Source: JBHJHP01 sp042219825 (GTDB taxonomy: Bacteria; Bacteroidota; Bacteroidia; Bacteroidales; UBA5342). From it: 64,000 nt of DNA. The notes under the pieces were generated by a model. It was not told the origin of the DNA and ran no database searches. It was given only the letters and a program-made list of their open reading frames with translations. Of the stretch, positions 62,188 through 64,000 are shown piece after piece; position 1 is the stretch's first letter, and every line of letters begins with the position of its first letter. Position numbers and translations under genes: made by a program. The stretch is taken from positions 248,001 to 312,000 of the forward strand of contig NZ_JBHJHQ010000005.1 of assembly GCF_042219825.1 (NCBI RefSeq), written 5' to 3'.

Positions 62188-62292
62188 CTTATGTCTTGGT
62201 TCTTAAATCTTATGTCTTGTGTCTTGTGTCTTGTGTCTTATGTCTTGTGTCTTATATCTTATGTCTTGTGTCTTATATCTTATATCTTATAT
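62188..62292. repeat. CTT-anchored 7-bp-period array, 15 units
   Basis: Fifteen consecutive 7-base units, all starting CTT, run without a break (CTTATGT, CTTGTGT and CTTATAT are the common forms). Variation is almost limited to A/G and A/T changes at positions 4-7. It is the longest and cleanest of the 7-bp arrays in the window and lies between the channel and fumarase genes. Confidence 0.85.
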
Positions 62293-62398
62293 CTCATAAG
62301 AATTTTACAACTTTTTAAGCATAAGAATTTTTTACGATCTCATTTAAACGTTAAATTTGTGTCCCTCAAATATTCGAAAACTATTAACAATATATATT

Positions 62399-64000
62399 AT
62401 GGCTGATTTTAAGTATCAAAAACCGTTTCCTGTTAAAAAGGATGATACGGAGTATGAGCTGTTGAGCAAAGAATACGTTCAACAGGTTGAATTCGATGGC
62501 AGAAAAATACTGAAGGTTGATCCTAAAGGGCTCGAAGTTTTGGCCAAAGCGGCATTCAGTGATGTCTCATTTTTTTTAAGATCCAAACATCTGAAGAAAC
62601 TTTCGAATATCCTGGTTGACCCGGAAGCCTCAGACAACGATCGTTTCGTGGCGCATACCATGCTGATGAACCAGGTGGTATCGTCTGAAGGCGAGCTGCC
62701 AACCTGCCAGGATACCGGAACAGCCATAGTAATCGGGAAAAAAGGTGAAAATGTATTCACCGGATCTGTAGATGCGAAATATCTTTCAAAAGGAATCTTT
62801 GACACTTATAAAGAACGAAACCTGAGGTATTCGCAGGTCGTTCCGTTTTCCATGTTTGAAGAAAAAAATACAGGTTCGAACCTTCCGGCTCAGATTGACA
62901 TTTATGCTACAGAAGGCAATGAATACAACTTTCTGTTCCTCACCAAAGGCGGTGGTTCAGGGAACAAAACCTACCTTTACCAGCAGACAAAATCGCTGCT
63001 GACAGAGGAAAACCTCACCAAATTTGTAAAAGACAAAATTAAGGATCTGGGTACCTCTGCATGTCCGCCTTACCACCTGGCTCTGGTGATTGGTGGCACT
63101 TCGGCTGAAGCCAACCTCAAAACGGTTAAAGAAGCTTCTGCGCATAACCTGGATCATCTGCCAACCGAAGGAAATGAAGGTGGACAGGCATTCCGCGATT
63201 TTGAATGGGAAGAAAAAGTATTAAAAATCTGCCAGGAAAGTGAAATTGGGGCCCAGTTCGGAGGAAAATACTTTGTGCACGATGTCAGGGTAATCCGCTT
63301 ACCACGCCACGCAGCTTCATGTCCTGTAGGAATAGGCGTAAGCTGTAGTGCCGACCGTAACATAAAAGCCAAAATTACAGCAGATGGAATTTTCCTTGAA
63401 AAACTGGAGAAGGATCCGGCAAAATACCTGCCTAAGGAAGCACCAACCATGGCAAAAGCAGTGGATATTGATCTGGACAGGCCTATGGAAGAGGTGCTGG
63501 CTGAGTTATCAAAATATCCGATTAAAACACGGTTAAATCTAAGAGGCACCCTGATTGTTGCCCGCGATATGGCTCATGCCCGGATCAAACAAATGATAGA
63601 CGAAGGCAAGCCAATGCCGGACTACTTTAAAAACCATCCGGTGTACTATGCAGGACCGGCCAAAACGCCTCAGGGTATGGCATCCGGTAGTTTCGGACCA
63701 ACAACAGCAGGACGGATGGATCCCTATGTGGACGAATTCCAGTCGTTGGGCGGATCTATGATCATGCTGGCCAAAGGAAACAGATCGAAGGCTGTGACGG
63801 ATGCCTGTAAAAAACACGGCGGGTTTTATCTTGGCTCTATTGGCGGACCGGCAGCCATTCTGGCAAAGGACAGCATCAAATCGGTTGAAGTGGTGGATTT
63901 TGAAGAATTGGGAATGGAAGCCATCAGAAAAATTAAGGTGGAAAATTTCCCGGCCTTTATTATCGTGGATGATAAAGGCAATGACTTTTTTGCGAATATG
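62399..64000 (+). CDS. Class I fumarate hydratase (truncated by window end)
   Basis: 534 codons from the ATG at 62399 (MADFKYQKPFPVKKDDTEYE) run to the last base with no stop. E. coli FumA has 548 residues, so little is missing. Interconverts fumarate and malate in the citric acid cycle using an oxygen-sensitive [4Fe-4S] cluster. The cluster cysteines are Cys103 (PTCQDTGTA), Cys222 (SACPPYH) and Cys316 (GVSCSADR), matching Cys105, Cys224 and Cys318 of FumA. The C-terminal swivelling domain is present (RGTLIVARDMAHARIK; GPTTAGRMDPYVD). A -7-like TAAATTTG lies at 62352-62359. Confidence 0.96.
   Translation, partial: MADFKYQKPFPVKKDDTEYELLSKEYVQQVEFDGRKILKVDPKGLEVLAKAAFSDVSFFLRSKHLKKLSNILVDPEASDNDRFVAHTMLMNQVVSSEGELPTCQDTGTAIVIGKKGENVFTGSVDAKYLSKGIFDTYKERNLRYSQVVPFSMFEEKNTGSNLPAQIDIYATEGNEYNFLFLTKGGGSGNKTYLYQQTKSLLTEENLTKFVKDKIKDLGTSACPPYHLALVIGGTSAEANLKTVKEASAHNLDHLPTEGNEGGQAFRDFEWEEKVLKICQESEIGAQFGGKYFVHDVRVIRLPRHAASCPVGIGVSCSADRNIKAKITADGIFLEKLEKDPAKYLPKEAPTMAKAVDIDLDRPMEEVLAELSKYPIKTRLNLRGTLIVARDMAHARIKQMIDEGKPMPDYFKNHPVYYAGPAKTPQGMASGSFGPTTAGRMDPYVDEFQSLGGSMIMLAKGNRSKAVTDACKKHGGFYLGSIGGPAAILAKDSIKSVEVVDFEELGMEAIRKIKVENFPAFIIVDDKGNDFFANM

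Noticed and set aside
62173..62406. Plus-strand frame of 77 codons with repeating SYVLCLI-like units
   Set aside because: It is produced by the 7-bp array (three units make seven codons). It overlaps the fumarase start and has no independent support.

Overview
The window looks like ordinary, single-copy chromosome from a member of the Bacteroidota (class Bacteroidia likely; the order cannot be fixed from this sequence). Evidence: three secreted proteins with type IX secretion (T9SS) C-terminal signals, a TonB-dependent receptor paired with a DUF4249 lipoprotein, the small protein that precedes mutL in this phylum, weak or absent Shine-Dalgarno sequences, and promoters of the TTTG/TAnnTTTG type, the best one in front of tRNA-Gly. 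Nothing resembles a prophage, plasmid, CRISPR array or intact insertion sequence.

Layout. 1-4407 (+): end of a FucP-like sugar transporter, peptidase E, then lptB, a secreted protein, an HD phosphohydrolase and a DUF2007/zinc-ribbon protein. 4580-9564 (-): small protein, mutL, two rhomboid proteases and a membrane-anchored EEP-fold hydrolase. 10314-15398: nucleoid-associated protein (+), facing a TonB receptor/DUF4249/carboxypeptidase-like-domain group (-). 15628-20874 (+): a five-gene cluster with a double DUF1080 protein, two Tat-exported Gfo/Idh/MocA oxidoreductases, an ApbE-like protein and a small membrane protein, probably for oxidised (3-keto) sugars. 21031-27358 (+): a VIT-VWA-TonB_C protein and a large PAS sensor kinase. 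27374-38212 (-): nth and a 3370-residue T9SS adhesin. 38482-38830: tRNA-Gly and tRNA-Leu. 39291-43950 (+): hybrid kinase, cysS, an M28/glutaminyl-cyclase-like lipoprotein, rnhB. 44125-48743 (-): T9SS protein, then dapA, DUF6913 and ligA. 48889-49266: gcvH (+). 49387-56348 (-): VanZ-like protein, sensor kinase, trxB, lolA, ftsK. 56530-64000 (+): T9SS protein, cysE, an RlmL-like methyltransferase, cupin, TatD-like hydrolase, Kv-type channel and a class I fumarase cut by the window end.

The most informative non-coding structure is in the gaps. Several intergenic regions carry imperfect arrays with a strict 7-bp period, in at least two sequence families (ACG-anchored and CTT-anchored). A 150-210 bp palindromic element with terminal inverted repeats occurs twice in opposite orientation about 50 kb apart, and one copy has a perfect 13-bp flanking duplication. 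Inside the adhesin gene, 24 cadherin-like repeats include a recent 564-bp two-repeat tandem duplication. No clearly new defence or mobile system was found. The candidates most worth a second look are the DUF1080/oxidoreductase/ApbE operon, the heptamer arrays and the small inverted-repeat element.
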